Numbered from the stretch's first letter, positions 49,735 through 59,596 are shown. The stretch is 64,000 nt of DNA from CAXTPV01 sp965276715 (GCA_965276715.1 OZ255622.1:4092001-4156000), one strand, 5' to 3'. A program made the numbers and translations. Notes: a model not told the origin generated them from the sequence alone.

Positions 49735-51012
49735 ATGCGCATACTAGTGCTCTGCCTCGCGTTCGTGCTCGCCGCGTGCGCCGTCGCGCCGCCGCCGGGG
49801 GCCGACCCCGACCTGCTCGCCGCCCGGGCCGGCGCCGACCCGGGCCGCGCCCTCGACCTGATGCGCCAGCAGGGCGAACGCTTCGCGCACCGGCCATTCC
49901 TCGCCGGCAATCATGCCCTGCTGCTCGTCAACGGGCCGGAATCGTTCGCCGCACTGGCCGATGCGATCCGGTCCGCCCGCACCCGCATCGACATGGAGAG
50001 CTATCAGTTCGACGACCAGGCGGGCGGCGGCTTCGCCCGGCTCCTGCTGGATGCGCGGGCACGCGGGGTCGATGTCCACCTGATCTACGACGCCTGGGGC
50101 ACGCTGCGCACGTCGCAGGCGATGTTCGACCGGCTGAGGCGCGGCGGCGTGCAGATCCTGAAGTTCAACCCCCTGGTCCCCAATGCCAGGGTGCCGGTCG
50201 ACGTCAATGATCGCGACCACCGGAAGCTTCTCTGTGTCGACGGATCGTTGGCGATCACCGGCGGGGTGAACATCACCCGCGTCTACGAAAACGCGTCAAG
50301 TCTGACCAGGCTCGACCCGACCGACGAGGCCTGGCGCGACACGGACGTGCGCATCGAGGGCCCGGTCACCGGACAATTCGAGCATTACTTCATGCAGACC
50401 TGGCGCCGGCAGAAGGGAGCGCCGATCACCGAGCCGCCGCCGCCGCCGGCCCCGTTCGCGGATGGGTTGCTGGTCCAGGCCATCGACGGGGCGCCGGACA
50501 ACGGCCATCCGTTGATCTACCGCACCTTGCTCGCGGCGATGGCGCTGTCGCAGCGCTCGATCCACCTGACGACGGGATTCTTCGTGCCGACGCCCGATCT
50601 GCGTCGCGCGCTGGTATCGGCGGCGCGGCGCGGGGTCGACGTGACGGTCATCGTGCCCGGGCGCAGCACGAGCGAAGCGGCGGTGGCGGCCGGCCGATCC
50701 GACTACGGCGAACTGCTCGCGGCCGGCGTGAAGCTGCTCGAGTACCAGGGTCGCATCCTGCACGCCAAGACGGCGGTGATCGACGGGCAGTGGTCGGCGG
50801 TCGGCTCGTCGAACCTCGATTGGCGCAGCACGGTGTGGAACAACGAGATCGACGCGATCATCCTCGGCAACGCGTTCGGGCAGCGCATGGAGGCGGTCTT
50901 CGAGGCCGACGAACGGACATCCAAGCGCGTCACCCTGGCCGCGTGGCGTCAAAGGGGACTGGTCGAGCGGCTGCGGGAGATGGAGGCGGCCTTGGTTGCG
51001 GAGTTGCTCTGA
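49735..51012 (+). CDS. Phospholipase D/cardiolipin synthase-like lipoprotein
   Basis: 425 residues. A lipoprotein signal is evident (LVLCLAFVLAACA, lipobox cysteine near residue 15). Two PLD domains follow: DRDHRKLLCVDGSLAITGG and HAKTAVIDGQWSAVGSSNLD, each a complete HxKxxxxD site with the following GxxN. It most resembles bacterial cardiolipin synthases of the ClsB/ClsC branch. The N-terminal lipobox, absent from those enzymes, puts it on the periplasmic face. Phospholipid transferase or hydrolase activity is likely. A strong stand-alone gene between the decayed patch and the convergent GT25 gene. Confidence 0.85.
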   Translation: MRILVLCLAFVLAACAVAPPPGADPDLLAARAGADPGRALDLMRQQGERFAHRPFLAGNHALLLVNGPESFAALADAIRSARTRIDMESYQFDDQAGGGFARLLLDARARGVDVHLIYDAWGTLRTSQAMFDRLRRGGVQILKFNPLVPNARVPVDVNDRDHRKLLCVDGSLAITGGVNITRVYENASSLTRLDPTDEAWRDTDVRIEGPVTGQFEHYFMQTWRRQKGAPITEPPPPPAPFADGLLVQAIDGAPDNGHPLIYRTLLAAMALSQRSIHLTTGFFVPTPDLRRALVSAARRGVDVTVIVPGRSTSEAAVAAGRSDYGELLAAGVKLLEYQGRILHAKTAVIDGQWSAVGSSNLDWRSTVWNNEIDAIILGNAFGQRMEAVFEADERTSKRVTLAAWRQRGLVERLREMEAALVAELL

Positions 51013-51045
51013 CGTCGCCGGACCCGCCCTCGCCGTTCTTCCCGC

Positions 51046-51822
51046 TCAATGCGTCAGATTGAACAGGCGCTTGGCCATGCTGTCCCGCAATCGCTGCACC
51101 CGCCGCGTGACCCTGACATGCGGCGGCTGAGCGCTTCGCCGCTCCTGGCCCCGGCCAACGCTGTGCGAGCCGAAATCGTCGCCCTGCGTGACCGGCAGCG
51201 GCCGCACGATGTAGGGAAGGATGCCGTTCTCCCAGAACCGATCCATCGTATGGTCGATCGGCATGAAGATCGGCCGCCCGTAGGCCAGCATCCTCGCTGC
51301 ACCCTCCCGACGGATGAGATAGGCGCCGACACCGAGGACATGCGTTTGAAGACGCCAGAGCGCGCCGCCATTGCTCAGCCCGGCCACCCGATCGCCGCGA
51401 AACCTCTTCGTCGGCTCGGCGACCCGCGGACGCTTGCAGTCGAGGCGCACGACGAGCCAGTCGTCGAACGCATGCGCGAGCAGGTCCTCGACGACGGTCG
51501 CCAACGCCCGATCGATCCGGACATCGTCTTCCAGGATCAGCGCCGTTTCGATCCCGTCATGCACCATCCGCTCATAGAGACCGTAATGGCTCAGGGAGCA
51601 GCCGATCTCGCTCGCCATCATCTCGACGCCATAGATCCGAAGCGCGCGCCTGCGGTCATACGCGGCCTCTCGTTCCGGCTCGCTCAGCGCGCGTCCATCC
51701 ACGGCCGTGACGAATTGCGCCTCGAGGCCAAGCCCTCCGAGCGTCGCTTCCATATGCCGGCGACGCTCGACGTCACGCGCCATGTTGATCACGAAAATCG
51801 GCAATGCGTTCAACGAGACCAT
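51046..51822 (-). CDS. Glycosyltransferase family 25 (LPS-type)
   Basis: 258 residues. LPIFVINMARDVERRRHMEA is the GT25 start, then GCSLSHYGLYERMVHDGIET and ALILEDDVRIDRAL with the acidic metal-binding motif. VLGVGAYLIRREGAARML and PIDHTMDRFWENGILPYIV follow. GT25 enzymes add galactose or a related sugar to lipooligosaccharide in the cytoplasm. No other surface-polysaccharide genes flank it. It converges on the PLD gene with 33 bases between stops. Confidence 0.88.
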   Translation of the reverse strand: MVSLNALPIFVINMARDVERRRHMEATLGGLGLEAQFVTAVDGRALSEPEREAAYDRRRALRIYGVEMMASEIGCSLSHYGLYERMVHDGIETALILEDDVRIDRALATVVEDLLAHAFDDWLVVRLDCKRPRVAEPTKRFRGDRVAGLSNGGALWRLQTHVLGVGAYLIRREGAARMLAYGRPIFMPIDHTMDRFWENGILPYIVRPLPVTQGDDFGSHSVGRGQERRSAQPPHVRVTRRVQRLRDSMAKRLFNLTH

Positions 51823-52086
51823 GCGCGACCTTGCAAGACTGTCAATCCTTCTCGATCAGTTCGATGGGCCATGACTGACCGCCGAAAAATCTCGTATGGA
51901 ACAGGCAACGCGACGCGAGCCATCTACCTGTTCCGGCGCCCATGACGCAACCAGCCGCGCACGGCCGCCCGGCCTGAAATGCGCGTCGCTTCCCGTTGAT
52001 GATCCCGGGGAGTTCTCGGCGGGAGTCTGCGCGAACCGGTACCGGAATGACTTCGTTGCGGATCAATATCATGATAGTCTTGATGG

Positions 52087-52614
52087 ATGAGGCACATCGT
52101 CCTGACGCCCCTACTCTTGCTGGCTTGCACGATCCCGGTCCTTGCAGCCGACTTCGACCGGGTCTGGCCCCCGATCGCGCCGTGGCACGTCGTCATGATG
52201 CCAGGCAGGGACAGCCGGGTCTGTACAGCTTTCGCATCACCCGCACAGGACGGGTCCTACGCGATCATCGCCGCGTTCGCGTTCTCCCTGAGCACCACGC
52301 ATTTCTACATCCAGCTCGACGGGACGAGCTTGCCGGCACCCCCCACCAGTCTGACCCTGCTCGCGGACGACAAGCCGATCTATACGGCGATCACGGAGAT
52401 CATGGCGGGAGCGCCGCCCGGCCGCCTCGGCTTCCGGATCGACCTCCCGGAGGATGTCCTGGCGCGTGTGGTCGTTCCGAGGCTGCGGCATGCCGGCACG
52501 CTTGGCGTCCACGCGGGCGAGGTGATCTCGCATGTGCCAATCAGGAACTTCGGGTCCGTCTATGAGCAACTTGCCGAGTGCGCCCAGGACGCGATCGCCT
52601 CGTCCCGACCCTGA
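52087..52614 (+). CDS. Secreted hypothetical protein
   Basis: 175 residues. Signal peptide IVLTPLLLLACTIPVLAADF, cleavage near residue 20. The mature part has two cysteines far apart (SRVCTAF and LAECAQD) and a beta-rich centre (TTHFYIQLDGTSLPAPPTSL). It resembles the invasion-associated IalB-like layout only vaguely, so I leave the function open. It is preceded by a 264-base gap in which I see no supported gene. Confidence 0.65.
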   Translation: MRHIVLTPLLLLACTIPVLAADFDRVWPPIAPWHVVMMPGRDSRVCTAFASPAQDGSYAIIAAFAFSLSTTHFYIQLDGTSLPAPPTSLTLLADDKPIYTAITEIMAGAPPGRLGFRIDLPEDVLARVVVPRLRHAGTLGVHAGEVISHVPIRNFGSVYEQLAECAQDAIASSRP

Positions 52615-52832
52615 TCGCGTTCGCTTCATCCGCGCCCGAAACGTCGCGGGATGTTCCTGCTCCCGCGTCGAACCCGAGCTCATCGGTTTCGTAGGACCAA
52701 AACCCTATCTCGACTCGAAAAAATGATTCAAGTCCAGGTTCCATCGCGGCTTGGCCCGGCACGGAACCGCGTGACGACTGGTCGAGCCCGCCCGCGCCCC
52801 ATATCGTGCGCGCACCGGAATCCGGAGAGACG

Positions 52833-54248
52833 ATGCGGACATCCTCGATCGCCATCCTCGCCGCCGCCACTGCCGTCGTCGTCGCGGCCGGCGCCGCCCT
52901 CTATGCCCGCCATGAGGGTCAGTCGGCGCTCGCCGGTGCCGTCGCACGCATCCGCGCCGGCCTGCCGCCGGGCGCGTCCTTCACCTATGCGGGGTCCGCG
53001 GTCCATCCGCTGTCCCAGTCGGTCGAACTCACGGCGGTCGCTCTCCGCGAGCCCTCGGGCGCGCTGCTGACCGCGGCCCATCTCGCCATCGGCGGCGCCG
53101 GCCAGCGGATCTCGTCCCTGCACGCGACCGGGCTGCGCCTCGCCGGCGCCGGCGCCCAAGGGCCTGTGTCGACCGCGTCCGCGCTCGACGCCACCGACAT
53201 CGCCGTCCCGATCCCGCCGCCGGGACGGCCCGCGCCCTTCGACCCGGCCACCCTGACCTTCGCCACGATGACGTTGCATGACGTGGCGATCCGCGCCGCC
53301 GGCGTCTCCGTGATCGCGGCCTCCGCCGAGGTCGGCCATTACGGCTTCGGCCGCGACTCGACGCTCGACCTGCGCACCGTGTCCGTGCCGCTGGCCGGCG
53401 CCGGCCGGATCGACCGTGCCGGGTTCGCCCGGCTGACCGGCACCGGCTTCGACCTCGCGGCCCTCCTCGGCGCGCTCGAGCACCGTGTCGCCCTGCCGCC
53501 GAGCGCGCCGCAATACCGGCTCGAACTCGACCAGGGCTACCTCGCCGATGGCCAGGACGCGGTCGCCTCGATCGGCAGCTTCACCGTCACCTCGGCCGCG
53601 GTCCGCACCGGCGCCGTCGGCCTGGGCACCACGGCGCTGACCGGTTTCGCGTTCCGCCCGACCGACGCCGCCGACCGCGCCAGGCTCCAGGCCATCGGTC
53701 TGGCGCGCATCAGCGGCAACGCCTTCTCGCACGCCACCTACACCGTCGCGGGCGGCCTGATGGACATCGCCCCCGCCACCATCCAGGTCGACGGCATCGG
53801 CACGCTCGAGACCGACTTGGCGCTCGCCCATGTCGACGTCGCGGGGCTTGCGCGGGCCGGCAATACGCCGGCGGCGCTGCTCGCCGCCGCCGGCGGCGCC
53901 CAGCTCGCCGGCCTGCGGATGCGCTTCGCCGACGCCGGACTGCTCGACCGCGCCTTCGCGCTGGGCGCGCGCCAGACCGGCTCGTCCCCGGCCGGCGTCC
54001 GCGCCATGGCCGTCGCGCGCGTCGAGGGCGACCCGTCGCTCGCCGCACTCCCCGGCGGCGATGCCGACCGCCGCGCGTTCAGCGCCTTCATCGCCAGCGG
54101 CGGCACCCTCGACGTCGCCATCCACCCGGCAGCTCCCGTGACCCTCGCCTCGCTCGCCGCGACCCTCCACGACGATCCGGCGACCGTGATCGGCGGCCTC
54201 GGCCTGACCGTGAGCCAGGGCCGGGACGCCATCCCGATGCCGCACTGA
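52833..54248 (+). CDS. Large envelope-anchored hypothetical protein (DUF945/AsmA-like layout)
   Basis: 471 residues. One N-terminal anchor (SIAILAAATAVVVAAGAALY) is followed by a long alanine-, glycine- and threonine-rich beta-pattern region with repeated 'LHATGLRLAG' and 'VTSAAVRTGAVGL' strands. This looks like the repeated strands of periplasmic DUF945 or AsmA-like proteins. No catalytic motif is seen. GGAGAGACG precedes the ATG. The stop overlaps the PAS-LuxR gene by one base (TGATG), so the two are co-translated, which hints at an envelope sensor-regulator pair. Confidence 0.6.
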   Translation: MRTSSIAILAAATAVVVAAGAALYARHEGQSALAGAVARIRAGLPPGASFTYAGSAVHPLSQSVELTAVALREPSGALLTAAHLAIGGAGQRISSLHATGLRLAGAGAQGPVSTASALDATDIAVPIPPPGRPAPFDPATLTFATMTLHDVAIRAAGVSVIAASAEVGHYGFGRDSTLDLRTVSVPLAGAGRIDRAGFARLTGTGFDLAALLGALEHRVALPPSAPQYRLELDQGYLADGQDAVASIGSFTVTSAAVRTGAVGLGTTALTGFAFRPTDAADRARLQAIGLARISGNAFSHATYTVAGGLMDIAPATIQVDGIGTLETDLALAHVDVAGLARAGNTPAALLAAAGGAQLAGLRMRFADAGLLDRAFALGARQTGSSPAGVRAMAVARVEGDPSLAALPGGDADRRAFSAFIASGGTLDVAIHPAAPVTLASLAATLHDDPATVIGGLGLTVSQGRDAIPMPH

Positions 54249-55771
54249 TGCCAAGCGCCCGCGACGAGCCCCAGACCCACCTCCAGCAGATCATCGCCGG
54301 TCTCACCGAAGGCGTCATCATCCTCCACCACGACCACACCATCGCCTGGGCCAACGACACCGCGCTCGCGCTGCACGGCGTCCAGAGGCTCGCCGATCTC
54401 GGCCGCACCCCGGCCGAGTATCGCGCCCGCTTCGAGCTCCGCTATGTCGGCGGCGACAGGCTGCGTGCCGACGACTACCCGATGGATCGAGCGCTCGCCG
54501 GCGACAGCTTCAGCGAGCTCGTGGTCGGCGTCCTGCCGCGCGGCCAGAACCGCCGCCTCGTCCACGAGATCCGCACCCTCGTGCTTACCGATCCGCAGCA
54601 CCGTCCCGATTGCTTCGTCCTGATCATCAACGACGAGACCGAGCGCTTCAACGCCGAGGAGCGCTTCGAGCGCGCCTTCGCCGCCAATCCGGCGCCGGCG
54701 ATCATCGCCCGCCTGTCGGACATGCGCTACGTCAAGGTCAACCACGGCTTCCTCGAACTGACCGGCTGGACCCGCGAGCAGCTCATCGGACATTCGATGC
54801 ACGAGATCGACGTGCTCCGCGCGCCCGAGAAGCGCGATCTCGCCATCGCCCGCCTGCACGCCGGCGGCACCATCCCCCAGATGGAGGCCGTCCTGCCGCT
54901 ACCTGGCGACGCGGAAAAGAGCGTCCTGCTCGGCGGCCAGCCGATCGAGATCGGCGACGAGCCCTGCATGCTCTTCACCTTCGCCGACCTGCATCCGCGC
55001 AAGCAGGCCGAGGAGGCGCTGCGCCAGAGCGAGGAGCGCTTCGCCACCACCTTCCGCATGGCGCCGGGCCCGATGGCGATCCTCACGCTGGACGGGTTGC
55101 GCATCCTCGACGTCAACGACGCCTTCACCGCCGCCACCGGCTGGCGCCGCGAGGAGGTCGTGGGCCGCGCCCAGTCCGAGATCGGGCTGTGGGGCGAGGG
55201 CGAGCCGCTCGCCCATCTCGAGCGCCTCCTCAAACATACCGGCCATGTCCGCAGCGCCGACGTCAGGCTGCGCACCAAGGCCGGCGAGCGTGGCGACTTC
55301 CTGCTGTCCGCCGAGACCGTCCGCATCCACCAGGAACGCTGCGTCCTGAGCGTCATGCTCGACATCACCGAGCGCAAGCAGACCGAGACCGCCCTGCTCG
55401 CCGCGATCGACTCCGTCATGGCCGACACCAACTGGTTCGGCCAGAAGATCGTCGAGAAGCTCGCCAACCTCACCGGCCGCACACCAGCCAAGCCGCCGGA
55501 ACTCGCGACCCTGTCCGACCGTGCCCGCGAGGTGCTGGCACTCCTCGCCGGCGGCCTTTCCGACCAGGACATCGGCCGCCGGCTCGGCATCAGCCGGAAC
55601 ACCGTCCGCAATCACGTTGCCGCGATCTACACCAAGCTCGGCGTGCACCGGCGCGCCGCCCTGATCGTTTGGGCACGGGAACGAGGTCTCGGTTCGACCG
55701 CGAAACCCAAGCACCAGCGGGCAGGGGCGCCGGCGGCCAGATCCCGCCCGCGGAAAGCACTAGTCCACTAG
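54248..55771 (+). CDS. PAS-domain LuxR-type transcriptional regulator
   Basis: 507 residues: three PAS/PAC units (about 10-130, 135-255 and 260-380; for example ITERKQTETALLAAID ends the third) and a C-terminal LuxR HTH (about 425-485) with LSDRAREVLALLAGGLSDQD and IGRRLGISRNTVRNHVAAIY. No histidine kinase or receiver domain, so ligand or redox sensing and DNA binding are in one soluble chain. The terminal 25 residues are basic. It is followed by a stress protein, a GlsB/YeaQ protein and the LOV kinase, which may be its functional partners. Confidence 0.88.
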   Translation: MPSARDEPQTHLQQIIAGLTEGVIILHHDHTIAWANDTALALHGVQRLADLGRTPAEYRARFELRYVGGDRLRADDYPMDRALAGDSFSELVVGVLPRGQNRRLVHEIRTLVLTDPQHRPDCFVLIINDETERFNAEERFERAFAANPAPAIIARLSDMRYVKVNHGFLELTGWTREQLIGHSMHEIDVLRAPEKRDLAIARLHAGGTIPQMEAVLPLPGDAEKSVLLGGQPIEIGDEPCMLFTFADLHPRKQAEEALRQSEERFATTFRMAPGPMAILTLDGLRILDVNDAFTAATGWRREEVVGRAQSEIGLWGEGEPLAHLERLLKHTGHVRSADVRLRTKAGERGDFLLSAETVRIHQERCVLSVMLDITERKQTETALLAAIDSVMADTNWFGQKIVEKLANLTGRTPAKPPELATLSDRAREVLALLAGGLSDQDIGRRLGISRNTVRNHVAAIYTKLGVHRRAALIVWARERGLGSTAKPKHQRAGAPAARSRPRKALVH

Positions 55772-55887
55772 TACGAAATGACGCCACCGGACCTCCGATC
55801 CGCGTCCGATTCAGACCTGGACCGCCCGGCAAACTTTCCCTCTCCTGCATGTTGTGCCGATCGAGGCCATCGAGACAGGAGCTGTCA

Positions 55888-56310
55888 ATGAAGGAAGAAC
55901 TCATCGTCGCTGTATTCGCGACCGAAACTTCTGCTGACGACGCGATCCGTGATCTCCAGCACGCCGGCATCCCGGACGCCGCGATCTCGCGCCACGCGCG
56001 CATCGAGACCGTGCCGGGTTACACCGTCCCCGGCACCGACGAGGGCCCCGCGCCGCGCTCGCGTTTCTGGGCGCGCCTGTTCGGCCAGCCGGCACAGGCC
56101 GATGCCGGTGCCGCCCATCCCGACGCCGGACGCGTGATCATCGCCGTCTCCGCCTCCGACATCCATGCGCCCGGCATCATCGACATCCTCGAACGTCACG
56201 AGCTCGTCGATCTCGACCAGCGCGCGACCGGCGGCCAAGCGCCGGCGGCCGCACTGGCCGGCCTCGCCCCCGATCGTGTGGGGGCCGACACGACATCGGG
56301 AAGCGATTAG
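55888..56310 (+). CDS. General-stress-protein-like small protein
   Basis: 140 residues. The first half, ELIVAVFATETSADDAIRDL followed by QHAGIPDAAISRHARI, is the ferredoxin-like fold of the GsiB/YflT/17M heat-tolerance family. The second half carries GRVIIAVSASDIHAPGIIDI and an acidic ERHELVDLDQ. A clear AGGAG site lies seven bases before the ATG. Such proteins are typically induced by general stress. It lies 117 bases downstream of the PAS-LuxR gene and 59 bases before the GlsB/YeaQ gene. Confidence 0.65.
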   Translation: MKEELIVAVFATETSADDAIRDLQHAGIPDAAISRHARIETVPGYTVPGTDEGPAPRSRFWARLFGQPAQADAGAAHPDAGRVIIAVSASDIHAPGIIDILERHELVDLDQRATGGQAPAAALAGLAPDRVGADTTSGSD

Positions 56311-56369
56311 ACTACGACCAAGAACACGGCGGGGCGCGCGGTGCGTCCCCAACACCTGAGGAAAGCCAC

Positions 56370-56627
56370 ATGTCTATTCTCGCCTGGATCGTCCTCGGCC
56401 TCGTGGCCGGCTTCATCGGCAGCAAGCTCGTCAACAAGAGCGGCGAGGGCATCGTGCTCGACATCGTCCTCGGCATCGTCGGCGCCGTCGTCGGCGGCTA
56501 CCTGTTCAGCGTCTTCGGCGCCGCCGGGGTCACCGGCTTCAATATCTACAGCCTGATCGTCGCAGTGGTCGGCGCCGTCATCGTCCTGCTCGTCTATCAC
56601 GCCATCGTCGGTCGCCGAACGATCTGA
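56370..56627 (+). CDS. GlsB/YeaQ/YmgE family stress-response membrane protein
   Basis: 85 residues with three hydrophobic helices: ILAWIVLGLVAGFIGSKLVN, VLDIVLGIVGAVVGGYLFSV and YSLIVAVVGAVIVLLVYHAI. This is the 'transglycosylase-associated' family, which is stress-induced in enterobacteria. Its function is unknown. Its stop begins a hairpin. Confidence 0.88.
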   Translation: MSILAWIVLGLVAGFIGSKLVNKSGEGIVLDIVLGIVGAVVGGYLFSVFGAAGVTGFNIYSLIVAVVGAVIVLLVYHAIVGRRTI

Positions 56628-56670
56628 TCGGAACCGATCAATCGAGAGGAAGGCGCGCGCCTTCCTCTCG
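56625..56670. terminator. Two adjacent perfect palindromes after the GlsB/YeaQ gene
   Basis: TGATCGG-AA-CCGATCA (56625-56640) begins on the stop codon. It is followed by a 28-bp perfect palindrome at 56643-56670 with 14-base arms CGAGAGGAAGGCGC and its complement. No T-run follows. The pair likely ends the stress-gene transcript before the LOV kinase. Confidence 0.65.
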
Positions 56671-56725
56671 CCGGCCGCTGCCGGCTATACTGCGCCGCCT
56701 GGACCGGGCTGGACTCCAACCATCG

Positions 56726-59596
56726 ATGGCCGACCCAACGACCGAAACATTGCGTCCCGTGGTCGCGGATGACCGCGGGCGCATCACCGCGGAACTGATC
56801 GGATCGGGCCGCACCGATCCCTTCGTCGCCGCCGTGCGCGCGACCCGCATGCCGATCATCGTCAGCGACCCGCGCGCGCCCGACAATCCGGTCGTCTTCG
56901 CCAACGACGCCTTCTGCCAGATGACCGGCTATGGCCGCGATGAGATCGTCGGGCGCAACTGCCGCTTCCTGCAGGGACCGGAGACCGATCCCGAGACGGT
57001 CCACCGGATCCGTGCCGCCGTCGCCGACGCGCGGCCCATCGAGATCGATATCCGCAACTACCGCAAGAGCGGCGAGGGGTTCTGGAACCGCCTGCTGCTC
57101 GAACCGGTCCGCGACACCGACGGCGTGCTCGCCTATTTCTGCGCCAGCCAGGTCGATGTCACCCTCGAGCGCGAACGCCTCGCCGATCTCGAGAACAGCA
57201 ACGCGGCGCTGATGGCCGAAATCGCCGGCCGGCTGCGGGCCCACCAGGACAGCGAACGGCGCCTGCGTTTCGTCATCCAGGCAGGCCGCCTGGGCTTCTT
57301 CGAGATCGACACGGTCTCCGGCGAGCTGACCTCATCGCCGGTCTGCCGGGAGAATTTCGGCCGCGATCCCGCGTCGCCGTTCTCCCACGCCGACCTGCGC
57401 GCTTGCGTCCATCCCGACGATCGGGATCGGATGGTCGACGCCATCGAGCGCTCGATCGCCAGGGGCACCGACTACGATGTCGAGGTGCGCCTCCATCGGC
57501 CCGACGGCGCTGTCGGCTGGATCCAGATGAGGGGCCAGCTCGCTCCGGCCGGCAACGGTACACGAGCCTGCATCGTCGGCATCTCGCTCGACGTCACTCC
57601 GCGTCACCTGGCCGAGGAGGAGCGGCGGCTCGCCGACACGCTCCTGCGCACGATCATCGAAACCTCTCCCGGCCTGATCTTCGCCAAGGATCGCCAGGGC
57701 CGCATGATGATCGCCAACTCGGCGACGCTCGGCCTGATCGGCAAGTCCTGGTCGGAGGTGAAGCGCCGCACCGATCGCGAGTTCCTCGACGATCCCGAAC
57801 AGGCCGGGATCGTCATGCGCAACGACCAGCGTGTCATGGATGCCGGTCACACCGTCGAACTCGAGGAGATCGTGGGCGTCGCGGATGGCGCGCCGCGCGT
57901 CTGGCTCTCGACCAAGACGCCGCTGCGCGACGCGAGCGGCGCGATCGGCGGCCTGGTCGGCGTGTCGGTCGACATCACCGGCCGCAAGCGATCCGAGGCC
58001 GAGCTGCAGCAGCTCAACGCCTCGCTCGAGGCCCGCGTCGCCGAGCGCACGGCCGAACGTGATCGGGCCTGGAAGAACTCGCAGGATCTCCTCGCCGTCG
58101 TCGACCTGGACGGAACGTTCCGGGCCGCCAACCCGGCCTGGTCCTCCATCCTCGGCTGGGGTTCGGACGACGTGATCGGCCGGCACTTTCTCGACTTCAC
58201 CCATCCCGACGATCGCGCAGCGAGCGACGCCGCCTATCGCCTGGCGGCCGCCAACAACATGCCGCCCCACGACAACCGGATCCGTCACCGGGACGGCTCC
58301 TATCGCTGGATCGCCTGGGTGGCGGCGCTCGAGGGCAGCCTGATCTATGGCAGCGGCCGCAACGTGACCGCCGAGAAGGAGGGCGCGGCGGCGCTCGCCA
58401 GGACCGAGGAGCTGCTGCGCCAGTCGCAGAAGATGGAAGCCGTCGGACAGCTCACCGGCGGCATCGCCCACGATTTCAACAATCTTCTCGCCGCCATCAC
58501 CGGCAGTCTCGAATTGCTGCAGCGTCGCGTCGACGCCGGCCGCACCGACGATCTCGAGCGCTACACCGCCGCCGCCATCACCGCGGCGCGGCGTGCCGCG
58601 TCGCTGACCCAGCGCCTGCTCGCCTTCGCCCGCCGCCAGCCGCTCGATCCCCGCCGGACCGACGCCAACCGGCTCGTCGCCGGCATGGAGGATCTCGTCA
58701 GGCGGACGATGGGCCCCGGCGTCGCGTTCGAGATGGTGCTGTCGGACGGCCTGTGGCCCACCTTGTGCGACCCCAACCAGCTCGAGAACGCGATCCTCAA
58801 CCTCGCGATCAACGCCCGCGACGCGATGCAAGGCGGCGGCAGGCTCACGATCGAGACCGCCAACGCCCATCTCGACGACGCCTACGCGCGAAGCCAGGCG
58901 GGTGATGTCAAGCCGGGCCAGTACATCATGATCTCCGTCAGCGACACCGGCACCGGCATGGAGCCCGAGATCATCGCCCGCGCCTTCGATCCCTTCTTCA
59001 CCACCAAGCCGATCGGCCAGGGCACCGGCCTCGGCCTGTCGATGCTCTACGGCTTCATCAAGCAATCCGGCGGTCATGTCAGGATCCACTCGCAAGCAGG
59101 GCAGGGGACGACCTTCAAGCTCTATCTCCCGCGCGACCGGGGCCGCGCCGAGGACGCCGGCGCCGACACGGCCTTGGTCGAGGCGCTGCCCCAGGCCGAA
59201 CGCGGCGAGACCGTCCTCGTCGTCGACGACGAGGCCACGATCCGCATGCTGGTCACCGAAACCCTCGAGGAACTCGGCTACGCCGCCATCGAGGCCTGCG
59301 ACGGTCCGTCCGCGCTCCGCATCCTCCAAGGTGACGACCGCATCGACCTGCTCGTCACCGACGTGGGCCTGCCGGGCCTGAACGGTCGCCAATTGGCCGA
59401 CGCCGCCCGCGTCCCGCGGCCATCCCTGCCCGTCCTGTTCATCACCGGCTACGCCCACAACGCCGCCATCGGCAACGGTGCGCTCGAGCCCGGCATGGAA
59501 ATCGTCACCAAGCCCTTCGCCCTCGACACGCTCGCGTCGAAGATCCGGAGCATGATCGAGGCGGGCGCCTCCGTCACCCGACCCCGTGCGCCTTGA
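56726..59596 (+). CDS. LOV-domain hybrid histidine kinase/response regulator
   Basis: 956 residues. The first PAS (about 35-145) contains GRNCRFLQG with Cys79, the flavin-adduct cysteine of blue-light LOV domains, and the matching NDAFCQMTGYGRDEIVG. Three more PAS units follow (about 170-290, 300-425, 440-560), then the kinase core with His582 in GGIAHDFNNLLAAITG, N-box AILNLAINARDAM and G-box DTGTGMEPEI. A receiver domain (about 830-950) has phospho-acceptor Asp879 in VTDVGLPG. No membrane helix, so it senses light in the cytoplasm. It is transcribed after the stress genes but separated from them by palindromes. The 3' end overlaps the DLH gene by 23 bases. Confidence 0.9.
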   Translation: MADPTTETLRPVVADDRGRITAELIGSGRTDPFVAAVRATRMPIIVSDPRAPDNPVVFANDAFCQMTGYGRDEIVGRNCRFLQGPETDPETVHRIRAAVADARPIEIDIRNYRKSGEGFWNRLLLEPVRDTDGVLAYFCASQVDVTLERERLADLENSNAALMAEIAGRLRAHQDSERRLRFVIQAGRLGFFEIDTVSGELTSSPVCRENFGRDPASPFSHADLRACVHPDDRDRMVDAIERSIARGTDYDVEVRLHRPDGAVGWIQMRGQLAPAGNGTRACIVGISLDVTPRHLAEEERRLADTLLRTIIETSPGLIFAKDRQGRMMIANSATLGLIGKSWSEVKRRTDREFLDDPEQAGIVMRNDQRVMDAGHTVELEEIVGVADGAPRVWLSTKTPLRDASGAIGGLVGVSVDITGRKRSEAELQQLNASLEARVAERTAERDRAWKNSQDLLAVVDLDGTFRAANPAWSSILGWGSDDVIGRHFLDFTHPDDRAASDAAYRLAAANNMPPHDNRIRHRDGSYRWIAWVAALEGSLIYGSGRNVTAEKEGAAALARTEELLRQSQKMEAVGQLTGGIAHDFNNLLAAITGSLELLQRRVDAGRTDDLERYTAAAITAARRAASLTQRLLAFARRQPLDPRRTDANRLVAGMEDLVRRTMGPGVAFEMVLSDGLWPTLCDPNQLENAILNLAINARDAMQGGGRLTIETANAHLDDAYARSQAGDVKPGQYIMISVSDTGTGMEPEIIARAFDPFFTTKPIGQGTGLGLSMLYGFIKQSGGHVRIHSQAGQGTTFKLYLPRDRGRAEDAGADTALVEALPQAERGETVLVVDDEATIRMLVTETLEELGYAAIEACDGPSALRILQGDDRIDLLVTDVGLPGLNGRQLADAARVPRPSLPVLFITGYAHNAAIGNGALEPGMEIVTKPFALDTLASKIRSMIEAGASVTRPRAP

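Noticed and set aside
51842..52072. Minus-strand 76-codon frame upstream of the secreted protein
   Set aside because: No ribosome-binding site, no family, composition not protein-like; likely regulatory spacer.
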